Below are positions 13,338 through 23,390 of a stretch of 57,564 nt of DNA, in pieces; positions within the stretch are counted from its first letter, which is position 1; every line of letters begins with the position of its first letter. The position numbers and the translations under genes are program-made. The stretch lies in contig ONTQ01000006.1 of the NCBI GenBank assembly GCA_900320795.1, positions 1 to 57,564 of the forward strand, written 5' to 3'. The DNA comes from an uncultured Bacteroidales bacterium. Lineage in GTDB: Bacteria > Bacteroidota > Bacteroidia > Bacteroidales > UBA932. The notes beneath the pieces were generated by a model. It did no database searches. It was not told the origin of the DNA and saw nothing but the letters and a program-made list of their open reading frames with translations.

Positions 13338-15185
13338 ATGGAATTAAGGATATTACCAAAGAATATTGCAGACATGATTGCTGCGGGGGAAGTGGTCCAG
13401 CGGCCCGCCTCCGTAGTAAAGGAACTCATGGAAAATGCGGTGGACGCCGGCGCCACGGACGTGAAGGTCGTGATTACCGATGCCGGCCGCACGCTCATCC
13501 AGGTCATCGACAACGGCAGCGGCATGTCCCCGGATGACGCAGTGCTGTGCTTCGAGCGGCATGCCACCAGCAAACTCTCATCGGCCGAAGACCTCCACCA
13601 CATCCTCACTTTCGGCTTCAGGGGAGAGGCCCTCGCCTCCATCGCCGCCGTGGCCGAAGTCACCCTCCGCACCCGCATCGCCTCAGAAGAGGCTGGCGTT
13701 GAAGTGGTTATGGCCGCATCCGAGAACAAGGGCACCCGCGAAGTGAGTTGCCCGGTGGGCACTAACATCAGCGTCCGCAACCTCTTCTACAATATTCCCG
13801 CCCGGCGCAAATTCCTCAAGAGCGACAATGTGGAACTGCGCCACATCGTGGAAGAGTTCCAGCGCGTGGCCCTCACCAGGCCCGAGATTGCCTTCTCCCT
13901 CACCCACAACGGCCGGGACATCCACGTGGTAAAGGCCGCCAAAAGTTTCAAATTCCGCATCCAGGACCTCCTGGGCCCCGCCATTGTGGGCGATATCGTG
14001 GACATTGCGGCCGAAACCAGCATCGCTACGCTGCGCGGATATGTCGGCAAACCAGAAAGCGCCAAAAAGACCCTTGGCAACCAGTTTTTCTTCGTGAATG
14101 GCCGATACTTCCGCAGCCCCTACCTGCACAAGGCTGTCATGAAGGCCTACGAAAACATGGTCCCGGAAGGCAGCACCCCCTCCTATTTCATCTACCTGGA
14201 AGTGGACCCCGCCACCGTGGACGTGAACATCCACCCCACCAAGGCCGAGATCAAGTTCGAGGAGGACCAGCTGCTGTTCCAGACGGTGATGGCCGCCGTG
14301 AAAGAGGCCATGGGCCGCTCCAGCGTGTCCGGCTCCCTGGAATTTGACAACCCGGAGGCCCGGGACATCCCCGTCATGGGCACCCGTTTCGAAGAATACC
14401 GGCCCTCCAGCATCCCCACCGTGGGGGTGGACTGGAATTACAATCCGTTTGAGGAGATGCCCGGTCAAGCCGGGCAGGACCAAGGCTTCGCCGGGCAGGA
14501 CCAAGGCTTCGCCGGGCAGGACGGCCAGCCGTCTTCCGGGCAAAGCGGCAGCTATGGAACCCGGCGGTACACAGACCCGAACCCGAATTACGGGGCGCTT
14601 TTCGAAGACCGTACGCTGCCCACAGCCCAGATGCTAATCATCCAGGGCCGATACATCCTCACCCAATCGGCCTCGGGCATCATGATCGTGCACGTCCGGC
14701 GGGCCCGGGAAAGGCTGTTCTACGACCGCTTCCTCAAAGCCCTCCGCGAAGAGGCGCACGTTTCCCAGACGGCTCTTTTCCCGGTGCAGGTGAACGTGGG
14801 CGTCGAAGGCCGGCTCACCCTGGATGAACATGGGGAAACCCTTCGGAAACTGGGCTTCGACATAGCACCCTTCGGCCCTGATACCGTGGTGGTTAACGGC
14901 GTTCCGGAAGGCTACAGCGCCGCTCCGGGCAGCGTGGAAACCCTGGTGAGCGACCTCCTTCTCATCCTCTCGGACGAAACCCAGGCCCTCCCCGAAGTGA
15001 TGGAGCAGTCCCTGGCGCAGAAATTCGCCGTCCTGGGGGCATCGGCCTCCGAAAAAATGTCCTCCCCGCTGGAAGCGCAGCGCCTCACCGACGCCCTCCT
15101 CCAAAGCGAAAACCCCGAATTTACGGCTGCCGGACGCCGGATTATCTCCATCGTCCCGGCCGATGAACTGGAAAAAAGATTCTAA
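13338..15185 (+). CDS. mutL: DNA mismatch repair protein MutL
   Basis: MutL couples mismatch recognition by MutS to strand excision. The GHKL ATPase domain is clear in residues 1-330: ENAVDAGATD, DNGSGM, TFGFRGEALASIAAV and a FYNIPARRKFLK motif. Residues about 375-400 form a linker with the repeat GQDQGFA-GQDQGFA-GQD, encoded by a 21-bp tandem repeat. The C-terminal dimerization/endonuclease region (from about 430) has IMIVHVRRARERLFYDRF where many Bacteroidota have a DQ-R/H-AH motif, so the metal-binding motif is altered. The end SIVPADELEKRF is typical. At 615 residues it is of normal length. The rhomboid gene begins at the base after its stop. Confidence 0.95.
   Translation: MELRILPKNIADMIAAGEVVQRPASVVKELMENAVDAGATDVKVVITDAGRTLIQVIDNGSGMSPDDAVLCFERHATSKLSSAEDLHHILTFGFRGEALASIAAVAEVTLRTRIASEEAGVEVVMAASENKGTREVSCPVGTNISVRNLFYNIPARRKFLKSDNVELRHIVEEFQRVALTRPEIAFSLTHNGRDIHVVKAAKSFKFRIQDLLGPAIVGDIVDIAAETSIATLRGYVGKPESAKKTLGNQFFFVNGRYFRSPYLHKAVMKAYENMVPEGSTPSYFIYLEVDPATVDVNIHPTKAEIKFEEDQLLFQTVMAAVKEAMGRSSVSGSLEFDNPEARDIPVMGTRFEEYRPSSIPTVGVDWNYNPFEEMPGQAGQDQGFAGQDQGFAGQDGQPSSGQSGSYGTRRYTDPNPNYGALFEDRTLPTAQMLIIQGRYILTQSASGIMIVHVRRARERLFYDRFLKALREEAHVSQTALFPVQVNVGVEGRLTLDEHGETLRKLGFDIAPFGPDTVVVNGVPEGYSAAPGSVETLVSDLLLILSDETQALPEVMEQSLAQKFAVLGASASEKMSSPLEAQRLTDALLQSENPEFTAAGRRIISIVPADELEKRF
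14458..14522 (+). repeat. Palindrome and 21-bp tandem repeat inside mutL linker
   Basis: TGCCCGG-TCAAG-CCGGGCA (14458-14476) is a perfect 7-bp dyad. It runs into two full copies and one partial copy of a 21-bp unit beginning GCCGGGCAGGACCAAGGC (14469-14489, 14490-14510, 14511-14522). The unit keeps the frame and falls in the non-conserved linker. The dyad resembles the one in rsmE at 19521-19540. Confidence 0.8.
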
Positions 15186-15842
15186 ATGACCCAGAACCCG
15201 CTCGAAAATATCCCGGTCGTAACCCGGAACCTGCTGTATGTGAACGTCATCATGTTCGTGGCGACGCTCATCAATCCCGCTTTCATGAAGGACACGTTCG
15301 CCATGGCCTTCCCGCTGAGCACCGAATTCCGCTGGTGGCAGCCCCTCACGCACATGTTCATGCACGACGGATGGATGCACATCTTCTTCAACATGTACTC
15401 GCTGGTGATGTTCGGCATGGTGGTGGAACGCGCGCTGGGCACCCGGAAGTTCATCTGGTTCTACCTCATCACCGGTTTTGGCGCCGTACTGCTGCACACC
15501 GGCGTGGAATTCATCGAGGTCCGGCACCTCATCAACGAATACCCCGGAATCGACCCCCAGAGCATCTACAACAGCATTCCGGGCGTGTTGGGCGCTTCCG
15601 GAGCCGTCTATGGCGTACTGGTGGCTTTTGCCATGCTGTACCCTCAGGCCAAACTCACCCTTATCTTCCCGCCCATCACTCTGGATGCCAAATGGTGGGT
15701 GATTATCTTCATCGGCATTGAACTGGTGACCGGCATTACGGGCACCCAGATGGGCGTGGCGCATTTTGCCCACCTGGGCGGCGCCCTGTTCGGCTGGCTG
15801 CTCATCCGCTACTGGCGCAAATCCGGCAAGTTGTACAGATAG
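15186..15842 (+). CDS. Rhomboid family intramembrane serine protease
   Basis: A 218-residue membrane protein with about six transmembrane helices. The catalytic serine lies in GASGAVYGVL (about residue 140) and the catalytic histidine in AHFAHLGGALFGWL near the C-terminus. The LTHMFMHDGWMHIFFNM motif with its HxxxxHxxxN pattern is the usual rhomboid helix-2 signature. Rhomboids cleave substrate proteins within the membrane; the substrate here is unknown. It directly follows mutL and precedes the EEP gene by 4 bp, so the block mutL-rhomboid-EEP-tsaC is probably one operon. Confidence 0.92.
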   Translation: MTQNPLENIPVVTRNLLYVNVIMFVATLINPAFMKDTFAMAFPLSTEFRWWQPLTHMFMHDGWMHIFFNMYSLVMFGMVVERALGTRKFIWFYLITGFGAVLLHTGVEFIEVRHLINEYPGIDPQSIYNSIPGVLGASGAVYGVLVAFAMLYPQAKLTLIFPPITLDAKWWVIIFIGIELVTGITGTQMGVAHFAHLGGALFGWLLIRYWRKSGKLYR

Positions 15843-15846
15843 ATAA

Positions 15847-16926
15847 ATGGCTGTCAAGGAGAAAAAGAAACGGCACTGGTTGTCGCACCTCTCGTTCGGC
15901 ACCGTCTCCCTGGTGCTGAGCGCCCTTTTGCTGCTGGCCTATCTGTCGGTGGTAGTGGACCCGGCCAAAGCCTGGTTCTTTACCCTCTTCGGCCTGCTCT
16001 ATCCCCTGGTGCTGCCGCTCACCGTGTGCCTGTTCATCTGGGCGCTCATCCGCCGTTCGCACATGCGGGGGCTGCTTTTCCTGGTGCTCCTCCCCTCCCT
16101 TATCTTCGCCGGCCGATATGTCCAGTTCCGCCGGCATGAGCCGGCCGCGGAGCCCTCGCTGAAAGTGGTCTCGTACAATGTGGGGCTTTTTGCCCACGGT
16201 CCGTCCGGCAGCGACCGCCTGGTCCTGGCCGATTCCGTGAGCCGGTGGCTCTGCGCCCAGAAGGCCGACATCATCTGCCTGCAGGAATTCCACCTGCCGC
16301 TCAATGTCTCCATGGACAACTGGCTCCGCAAGCATTTTCCCGGATATAAGGCCGAGTACTATATCCTTACCGGTGAAAACGGACATTTTGGCAATGTCAC
16401 CCTGAGCCGCCGTCCGGTGAAAGAAAAGGGCAAGATAGACTTCGAGAAATCCACCAACCTTTCGCTGTGGACCGATATGCATCTGGACAGCAGTACCGTG
16501 CGCATCTACAACTGCCACTTTGAAAGCTACAATATCTCTCTGTCCAACCTGGTGAAAAAGGACGGCGCCATGGAAGAAACCGAGCAGAAGATGCGGCGTT
16601 CCATCACCGAACGGCCCAAACAGGTGGCCGAAGTGCTGCGCGGCGTGGACAACGCCCCGGTGCGCAGCATCGTGCTGGGAGATTTCAACGACAATCCCCT
16701 GTCGTACACCTATTATCGGCTTTTGAGAGGCCGGCACGACACATTTGTAAAGGCCGGAAAGGGCTTCGGGGCCACCTACCGCTCGCTCTGGCCGCTCCTG
16801 CGCATTGACTATATCCTTTATCCCAAAGACCTGGAGGCCGTCTCCTATACGGTCCCCAAGGTGAAATACTCGGACCATTACCCCATCATTGCCACCTATT
16901 ATGAAACCGGAAGAGATTCTCGCTGA
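15847..16926 (+). CDS. Membrane-anchored endonuclease/exonuclease/phosphatase family protein
   Basis: A 359-residue protein. The first 100 residues hold about three transmembrane helices (LSFGTVSLVLSALLLLAYLS, then WFFTLFGLLYPLVLPLTVCL). The rest is an EEP-fold hydrolase: VVSYNVGLF, DIICLQEFH with the metal-binding Glu, VRIYNCHFES, SIVLGDFNDNPLSYTYY with the Asp/Asn pair, and a final KYSDHYPIIATY containing the catalytic-type Asp-His. Substrates of this branch are unknown (DNA, phosphoinositide or phosphodiester). Its 3' end overlaps the tsaC start by 26 bp, indicating tight coupling. Confidence 0.9.
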   Translation: MAVKEKKKRHWLSHLSFGTVSLVLSALLLLAYLSVVVDPAKAWFFTLFGLLYPLVLPLTVCLFIWALIRRSHMRGLLFLVLLPSLIFAGRYVQFRRHEPAAEPSLKVVSYNVGLFAHGPSGSDRLVLADSVSRWLCAQKADIICLQEFHLPLNVSMDNWLRKHFPGYKAEYYILTGENGHFGNVTLSRRPVKEKGKIDFEKSTNLSLWTDMHLDSSTVRIYNCHFESYNISLSNLVKKDGAMEETEQKMRRSITERPKQVAEVLRGVDNAPVRSIVLGDFNDNPLSYTYYRLLRGRHDTFVKAGKGFGATYRSLWPLLRIDYILYPKDLEAVSYTVPKVKYSDHYPIIATYYETGRDSR

Positions 16927-17494
16927 GGCCCTCCGTACCCTGCGTGAGGGCGGAACCATCCTATATCCTACAGACACCGTGTGGGGCCTTGGCTGCGACG
17001 CCACCAACGCCGCCGCCGTTGCCCGCATCTTCGAAATCAAGCGCCGGGCCGATTCCAAGTCCCTGGTCCTGCTGGCCTCCGACCTGGACATGGTCGCCAA
17101 GTATGTGAAAGAGATTCCCGACATCGCCATCGACCTGGTGGAAGTAAACGACGCCCCCATGACCATCATCTACCCCGGCGCCATCTGCACTGAGACGGGC
17201 GACAAATGGCATCTGGCAGCCTCTGCCGTGGCGGCCGACGGTACCGTGGGCATCCGCATCCCGCTTATGGACTGGTGCAAACAGCTGGTATTCAAGCTGG
17301 GACGGCCCATCGTGAGTACATCGGCCAACATATCCGGAGAGCCCACGCCGCAGCGCTTCTCGGACATTCCGCAGGAAATCAAAGACGCCGTGGATTTTGT
17401 GGTTCCGCCGTCCGTGGACACCCAAAGCACCGGCAGGGCCTCCCAAATCCTGAAGGTAGGCCTCCGCGGCGAAATCGAGATTATTCGGAAATAG
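16901..17494 (+). CDS. tsaC: Threonylcarbamoyl-AMP synthase (Sua5/YrdC family)
   Basis: Makes threonylcarbamoyl-AMP from threonine, bicarbonate and ATP for the t6A37 modification of ANN-decoding tRNAs. The 197-residue YrdC domain shows GGTILYPTDTVWGLGCDATN near the N-terminus, the KRRADSKSLVLLASDL motif, VGIRIP, and the signature PIVSTSANISGEPTP. The start at 16901 (MKPEEILAEALRTLREGG) is preferred over 16889 because it matches the family's usual N-terminus. It lacks the extra C-terminal Sua5 domain, so it is the short TsaC type. It converges on the antiporter gene with a 14-bp overlap. Confidence 0.93.
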   Translation: MKPEEILAEALRTLREGGTILYPTDTVWGLGCDATNAAAVARIFEIKRRADSKSLVLLASDLDMVAKYVKEIPDIAIDLVEVNDAPMTIIYPGAICTETGDKWHLAASAVAADGTVGIRIPLMDWCKQLVFKLGRPIVSTSANISGEPTPQRFSDIPQEIKDAVDFVVPPSVDTQSTGRASQILKVGLRGEIEIIRK

Positions 17495-18923
17495 TCTTCG
17501 AGATTTTCCAACCGATCAACGCCACCACGAAGGACATCAGGGGCGAGAGGATGTTGAACAGGCAGAAAGGGGCGTACACCAGGGTGGGCACGCTCAGGAT
17601 GGTGGCCTGCGTCATGCCACAGCTGGACCAGGGAATCAGGGGCGAAGTCACCGTGGCCGAATCCTCCACCGAGCGGCTCAGAAGGCGGGTTTCATACCCC
17701 TGGCTCTCATAGGAATCCCGATAAATATGGGAGGTGAGGATGATGGAGAGATACTGGTCGGACACGATGCCGTTGAGTGCCGTTCCGGTAAGGACGGTGG
17801 AGCCCACCAGGCCGCCCCGGGTACGGGTGAGGGGCATCAGGAGGCGGGAGAGATCGGCTATCATGCCGCTGGCCCGCATACAGGCGCCGAAGAACATGGC
17901 GCAGATAATCAGATACACCGTATTGAGCATGCCGATCATGCCCCTGGAGGCCACCAGGGCGTTTACATCGGCATTGCCTGTTTCGATGGACACGCTGTCG
18001 TAGATGGTTTTCATGATGCCGGCAAACTGCACCCGGGCGTGTGAACCTTCGGTGACGGAACGGCCGATGGTGCCGATAATCTCCGGCTGGAAAAGGAGGG
18101 CGGCAACGGCGGCCGTGAGGGTAGAGAGGGCCAGCACCGCCAGGGCGGGCAGCTTCCGCCAAATCATGAGGATGGTCAGGAGTGGCACCAGCATGAGCCA
18201 GAGGGAGAGGTTGAACCGGCCCCGGAGCACGCTGGAATAGGTTTCCATAAGGCCGCTGTCGGCCCCCTCGTGGGAAAGGCCCAGAATCAGAAAAACCGTA
18301 ATGGTGATAACGAACGAAGGGACCGTGGTAAGCATCATGTACCGGATGTGCTTGAAAAGATCCACGCCGTTGATGGAGGAAGCCAGCACGGTGGTGTCGG
18401 ACAGCGGGGAGATCTTGTCACCGAAATAGGCGCCGGAAATGATGGCGCCGGCGGTCATGGCGTCCGAAAAACCTTCGGCCCGGCCGATGCCCAGCAGCGC
18501 CACACCCACGGTGGCGATGGTGGTCCACGACGAGCCGGTGATAACCGACACGATGGCGCACAGAAGGCAGGCCGTCAGGAGGAAAATCTTGGGGCTGATA
18601 ATTTTAAGGCCATAGTAGATAAAGGCCGGAACCACGCCGCTGGCCGTCCATGTGCCAGAAATGGCTCCGATCAGCAAGAGGATCAGGATGGCCGTCGCAA
18701 CATCGCCCACGTGTTTTTTGATGGCCTCTTCGAAAGTGCTCCAAGGGGTCTTGTATAGCCACATCGCCAGGCCGATGCACACGCCGCCGGCAAGCATCAG
18801 GGCCACCTGCGAAGCGCCCAGGATGGAATCAGCCCCGAAGATGGCGATATCGGCCGCCAGGACGGCGACCAACACGGCGATGGGGAGAAAGGCGATAGGG
18901 ATCCGTTTGTTTTTGTCCGTCAT
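17481..18923 (-). CDS. Na+/H+ antiporter, NhaC family
   Basis: An inner-membrane protein of about 480 residues and 11-13 helices. The start MTDKNKRIPIAFLPIAVLVA at 18923 is chosen because a consensus promoter box lies 4 nt upstream and the longer frame adds no family sequence. NhaC signatures include GAYFGDKISPLSDTTVLASS, SSWTTIATVGVALLGIG, and the late DQYLSIILTSHIYRDSYESQ. NhaC proteins exchange cytoplasmic Na+ for external H+. It is one of two NhaC-type genes here; the other is at 40978. Confidence 0.9.
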   Translation of the reverse strand: MTDKNKRIPIAFLPIAVLVAVLAADIAIFGADSILGASQVALMLAGGVCIGLAMWLYKTPWSTFEEAIKKHVGDVATAILILLLIGAISGTWTASGVVPAFIYYGLKIISPKIFLLTACLLCAIVSVITGSSWTTIATVGVALLGIGRAEGFSDAMTAGAIISGAYFGDKISPLSDTTVLASSINGVDLFKHIRYMMLTTVPSFVITITVFLILGLSHEGADSGLMETYSSVLRGRFNLSLWLMLVPLLTILMIWRKLPALAVLALSTLTAAVAALLFQPEIIGTIGRSVTEGSHARVQFAGIMKTIYDSVSIETGNADVNALVASRGMIGMLNTVYLIICAMFFGACMRASGMIADLSRLLMPLTRTRGGLVGSTVLTGTALNGIVSDQYLSIILTSHIYRDSYESQGYETRLLSRSVEDSATVTSPLIPWSSCGMTQATILSVPTLVYAPFCLFNILSPLMSFVVALIGWKISKTISE

Positions 18924-18927
18924 ACTG

Positions 18928-18974
18928 CAAATGTATATATTTTTTGCTTTTCTCTCGGTTTGCCCGTAAATTTG
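18928..18974. promoter_or_regulatory. Divergent promoters for nhaC (-) and rsmE (+)
   Basis: TACATTTG on the minus strand (18928-18935) is 4 nt from the antiporter ATG (18923). TAAATTTG on the plus strand (18967-18974) is 5 nt from the rsmE ATG (18980). With the usual -7 spacing, both mRNAs would start at or within a base or two of the start codon. Confidence 0.6.
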
Positions 18975-18979
18975 TGCCG

Positions 18980-19789
18980 ATGGAATTGTTCTATGCATAC
19001 GAAGTTTCCGGCGGGATGTGCCTTCTGGATGCGGAGGAGAGCGGGCACTGCGTGCGCGTGCTCCGGCATCGCAACGGCGATGAAATTGACGTCATCGACG
19101 GCCTGGGAACGCTGTATCATTGCGCCCTGACGGACGACAGTCCCAAAGGGGCATCGGCCCGGGTGCTCTCCTGCGTGCCGGGATTTGGCGGGCATCCGTA
19201 CCGTCTGACCCTCGGCTGCTGCCCCACCAAAAACAACGACCGCTTCGAGTGGTTTGTGGAAAAGGCCACCGAGGTGGGCGTGGACCGCATTGTGCCGCTC
19301 ATCGGCGACCGGTCCGAGCGCCGCGTTTACAAGACCGAAAGGGCCGGCCGCATCGCCCTCTCCGCCACCAAACAGTCCCTCAAAGCCCGCATCCCCGAAA
19401 TCTCCGAGCCCGTCAGCGTGAAGGACTTCCTCCGCATGGCCGATGTTGACTCCATCATGCCCGGAATGGCCCCCACTCAGGTCGGGGGTAACGCCGTCAT
19501 GTCCGGCGGCACTACTGTCATGCCTGGCTCCGACCGGGCATCCCTCCGGCTCATCGCCTACTGTTTCGAGGATGAATCCATCCCTCGCCGCAGTATCAAG
19601 GAGGTGCTGGAAGCATTTGATGGAACGGATGTTACGGTTCTAATCGGCCCGGAAGGGGATTTCTCCCACGAAGAGGCACGGCTGGCCCTTGCACAGGGCT
19701 ACATTCCCGTGCATCTCGGTTCTTCCAGGCTCCGTACCGAAACCGCCGCCGTCATCGCCGCCACCGCCGTCTATTTCCGCTACCTCTAA
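18980..19789 (+). CDS. rsmE: 16S rRNA (uracil-1498-N3)-methyltransferase RsmE
   Basis: Methylates N3 of U1498 in 16S rRNA using S-adenosylmethionine; SPOUT (trefoil-knot) fold. At 269 residues it is slightly longer than usual. Visible landmarks are SGHCVRVLRHRNGDEIDVID, CPTKNNDRFEWFVEKATEVG, the Arg-rich SERRVYKTERAGRIALSATK, and the knot motif VLIGPEGDFSHEEARLAL with LGSSRLRTETAAV. About 30 residues (MPGMAPTQVGGNAVMSGGTT and onward) are inserted between conserved segments at about residues 160-190. The insert is low-complexity and includes a palindrome like that in mutL. The start at 18980 follows the promoter box. Confidence 0.93.
   Translation: MELFYAYEVSGGMCLLDAEESGHCVRVLRHRNGDEIDVIDGLGTLYHCALTDDSPKGASARVLSCVPGFGGHPYRLTLGCCPTKNNDRFEWFVEKATEVGVDRIVPLIGDRSERRVYKTERAGRIALSATKQSLKARIPEISEPVSVKDFLRMADVDSIMPGMAPTQVGGNAVMSGGTTVMPGSDRASLRLIAYCFEDESIPRRSIKEVLEAFDGTDVTVLIGPEGDFSHEEARLALAQGYIPVHLGSSRLRTETAAVIAATAVYFRYL
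19521..19540 (+). repeat. Palindromic repeat inside the rsmE insertion
   Basis: TGCCTGG-CTCCGA-CCGGGCA has 7-bp arms with one G-T type mismatch and resembles TGCCCGG-TCAAG-CCGGGCA in mutL. Both lie in linker or insertion segments of proteins, which suggests that small palindromic elements have inserted in frame. Confidence 0.5.
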
Positions 19790-19846
19790 CTCTTCAAGGT
19801 GACGCTCCCAAGGTGACAAGTAACCTCGGCTCCTTTTGTGCTGAGA

Positions 19847-19860
19847 CATTTACGTAAATG
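19847..19860. promoter_or_regulatory. Perfect 14-bp palindrome CATTTACGTAAATG
   Basis: A perfect self-complementary 14-mer lies 57 bp after the rsmE stop and 41 bp before the tandem array. It is the kind of site a dimeric repressor binds; the protein is unknown. The rest of 19790-19901 shows nothing else apart from GTGACAAGTAAC (19813-19824), which recurs at 50188-50199. Confidence 0.4.
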
Positions 19861-19901
19861 CCTGATATAGAACACACTTGTGGCCTCCTGCCTTTTGCGA
19901 G

Positions 19902-20350
19902 GGTCCATTGGCTGGACCTTGGCGTAAAGAATGGGGCCGAAAACTTACCGGAAGGTCCATCGGCTGGACCTTGGAGCAAAGAATCGGCCTGAAAATTTGC
20001 CTGAAGGTCCATTGGTTGGACCTTGGAGCAAAGAATGGGGCCGAAAACTTGCCGGAAGGTCCACTGCCTGGACCTTGGCGCAAAGAATTGGCTGGAAAAC
20101 TTGCCGGAAGGTCCATTGGCTGGACCTTGGAGCAAAGAATGGGGCCGAAAACTTACCGGAAGGTCCATTGGTTGGACCTTGGAGCAAAGAATCGGCAGGA
20201 AAAGTTGCCGGAAGGTCCACTGCCTGGACCTTGGCGCAAAGAATCGGCCGGAAAACTTACCGGAAGGTCCATCGGCTGGACCTTGGCGCAAAGAATCGGC
20301 CTGAAAATTTGCCTGAAGGTCCATTGGTTGGACCTTGGCGCAAGGACTGG
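19902..20350 (+). repeat. Nine-copy 52-bp tandem array of hairpin units
   Basis: Units start at 19902, 19954, 20006, 20058, 20110, 20162, 20214, 20266 and 20318, exactly 52 bp apart; the last is partial. Each contains the inverted repeat GGTCCA-N5-TGGACC, usually extended to AAGGTCCA/TGGACCTT (8 bp). The arms never vary, while the 5-nt centre takes four forms (TTGGC, TCGGC, TTGGT, CTGCC). The 31-bp spacer is also shared between units, with mosaic variants (for example ATGGGGCCGAAAAC against ATCGGCCTGAAAAT). 52 is not a multiple of 3, so open frames across the array change frame in each unit and are probably not genes. The array fills most of the space between rsmE and the metal ATPase. Confidence 0.95.
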
Positions 20351-20406
20351 TAATTGATTGCGTACATTTCCCGTCGCAAAAGAAGACGAGGAATATACTT
20401 GCTGTT

Positions 20407-20441
20407 TGCAACCAGGTTGCACGGAGGGCATGGTATCTTTG
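20407..20441 (+). promoter_or_regulatory. Operator-like dyad and -7 box of the metal ATPase promoter
   Basis: TGCAACC-A-GGTTGCA (20407-20421) is a perfect dyad with 7-bp arms. The -7 box TATCTTTG (20434-20441) follows 12 bp later, so a bound dimer would cover the -33 region. This fits control by a metalloregulator, but no regulator gene is adjacent. The ATG is 18 nt downstream of the box. Confidence 0.6.
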
Positions 20442-20459
20442 CAACAAAACTGCAATACT

Positions 20460-22522
<2,063 letters not shown>

Positions 22523-22526
<4 letters not shown>

Positions 22527-23236
22527 GCTTCCACCACCGCCAACGTAGCGATTGATATCCGTACGGAAGGTCCCAGGGCCTTCCGTACGGCATTATAGCA
22601 GGCCAGCAGCGTGGCGCCGGTGGTGAAGGTGTCATCCACCAGCAGCACATGGCGGGCCGGGAAGGAATGCGGCAGTCGAAAAACGCCCTCTGTGTTTTTC
22701 AGGCGGTCTTCGGCGCCCAGGCGGGTCTGGCTCCGGGTGCGATGCAAACGGACCAGCGTATGGGCCCTGAGGCGGGCATGCAGGGCACTGGCCAGCTCCG
22801 CCGCAATTACCTCTGCCTGGTTATACCCCCGCCGCCACTTCCGCCACCAGTGCAAAGGGACGGGAATCACCGTGTCCACATCGGCAAAATGGCCGGCCGA
22901 TGAAAGAAAAGCGCCCAATTTCCGGGCGAAATACCGGCCTGCAGACACGTTGAAGCCATATTTCAAAGCCTGTGGAATGCGCTTGTAGGGATTCTCGTGA
23001 TGGTAGAAGAGAAGGGCGGCGGCATAGGCGTAGTCCAGCGATTCCCCATCGGCCCGGAAACGCTCCAGCAGCGCATTGAACCGGTCCGCCATGGGGTTGT
23101 GCTTCCGCTCCCAATACCATGTGCAGGGAAAGTCTGCCGCACACCAGATGCACAGGTGCTCCTCCTGCGCACCCAACTGCCGCCCACAGACCAGACACTC
23201 CCGCGGCATCAACAAATCCACCAACTCCCGTATCAT
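22523..23236 (-). CDS. comF: ComF family phosphoribosyltransferase-like protein
   Basis: About 237 residues. The start MIRELVDLLMPRECLVCGRQ at 23236 lies 4 nt from the -7 box. The N-terminus has the double zinc-ribbon-like cysteines of ComF (CLVCG, then HLCIWCAADFP). The C-terminal phosphoribosyltransferase domain has VDTVIPVPLHWWRKWRRGYN with QAEVIAAELA, and the PRPP loop HVLLVDDTFTTGATLLAC. ComF is needed for DNA uptake in naturally competent bacteria; elsewhere its role is unclear. It is a stand-alone gene facing the ATPase. Confidence 0.92.
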
Positions 23237-23240
23237 GGTG

Positions 23241-23248
23241 CAAAAATA
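23241..23248 (-). promoter_or_regulatory. -7 box (TATTTTTG) for comF
   Basis: Consensus box ending 4 nt before the comF ATG, predicting a leaderless or nearly leaderless transcript. Confidence 0.55.
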
Positions 23249-23315
23249 GGCGTTTTTCCACATCGGCCCTTTTCCCCATGATTGCCAAGCGTCTGGTTAT
23301 CAGTCATATACAACA

Positions 23316-23346
23316 TATTCCTCGTTCAAAAATCGAACGAGGAATA
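23316..23346 (-). terminator. Hairpin TATTCCTCGTTC/GAACGAGGAATA (copy 1)
   Basis: A perfect 12-bp stem with a 7-nt loop (AAAAATC on the + strand) lies downstream of fabG. The same stem and flanks (TACACAACAAGTG / TACCAGCAAGTG) recur at 50225-50255 downstream of another minus-strand gene. It probably acts as a terminator or mRNA-end stabilizer and belongs to a dispersed repeat. Confidence 0.65.
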
Positions 23347-23390
23347 CACAACAAGTGACTCAAGGTCAATTAGTTAGCGATCACGCAATT

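Noticed and set aside
14634-15902. Minus-strand open frame antisense to mutL and the rhomboid gene
   Set aside because: No domain recognised, and it covers two well-supported genes and their junction.
19902-20350. CRISPR array
   Set aside because: The short repeats are palindromic and the intervals are homologous to one another with no unique spacers; no cas genes are nearby.
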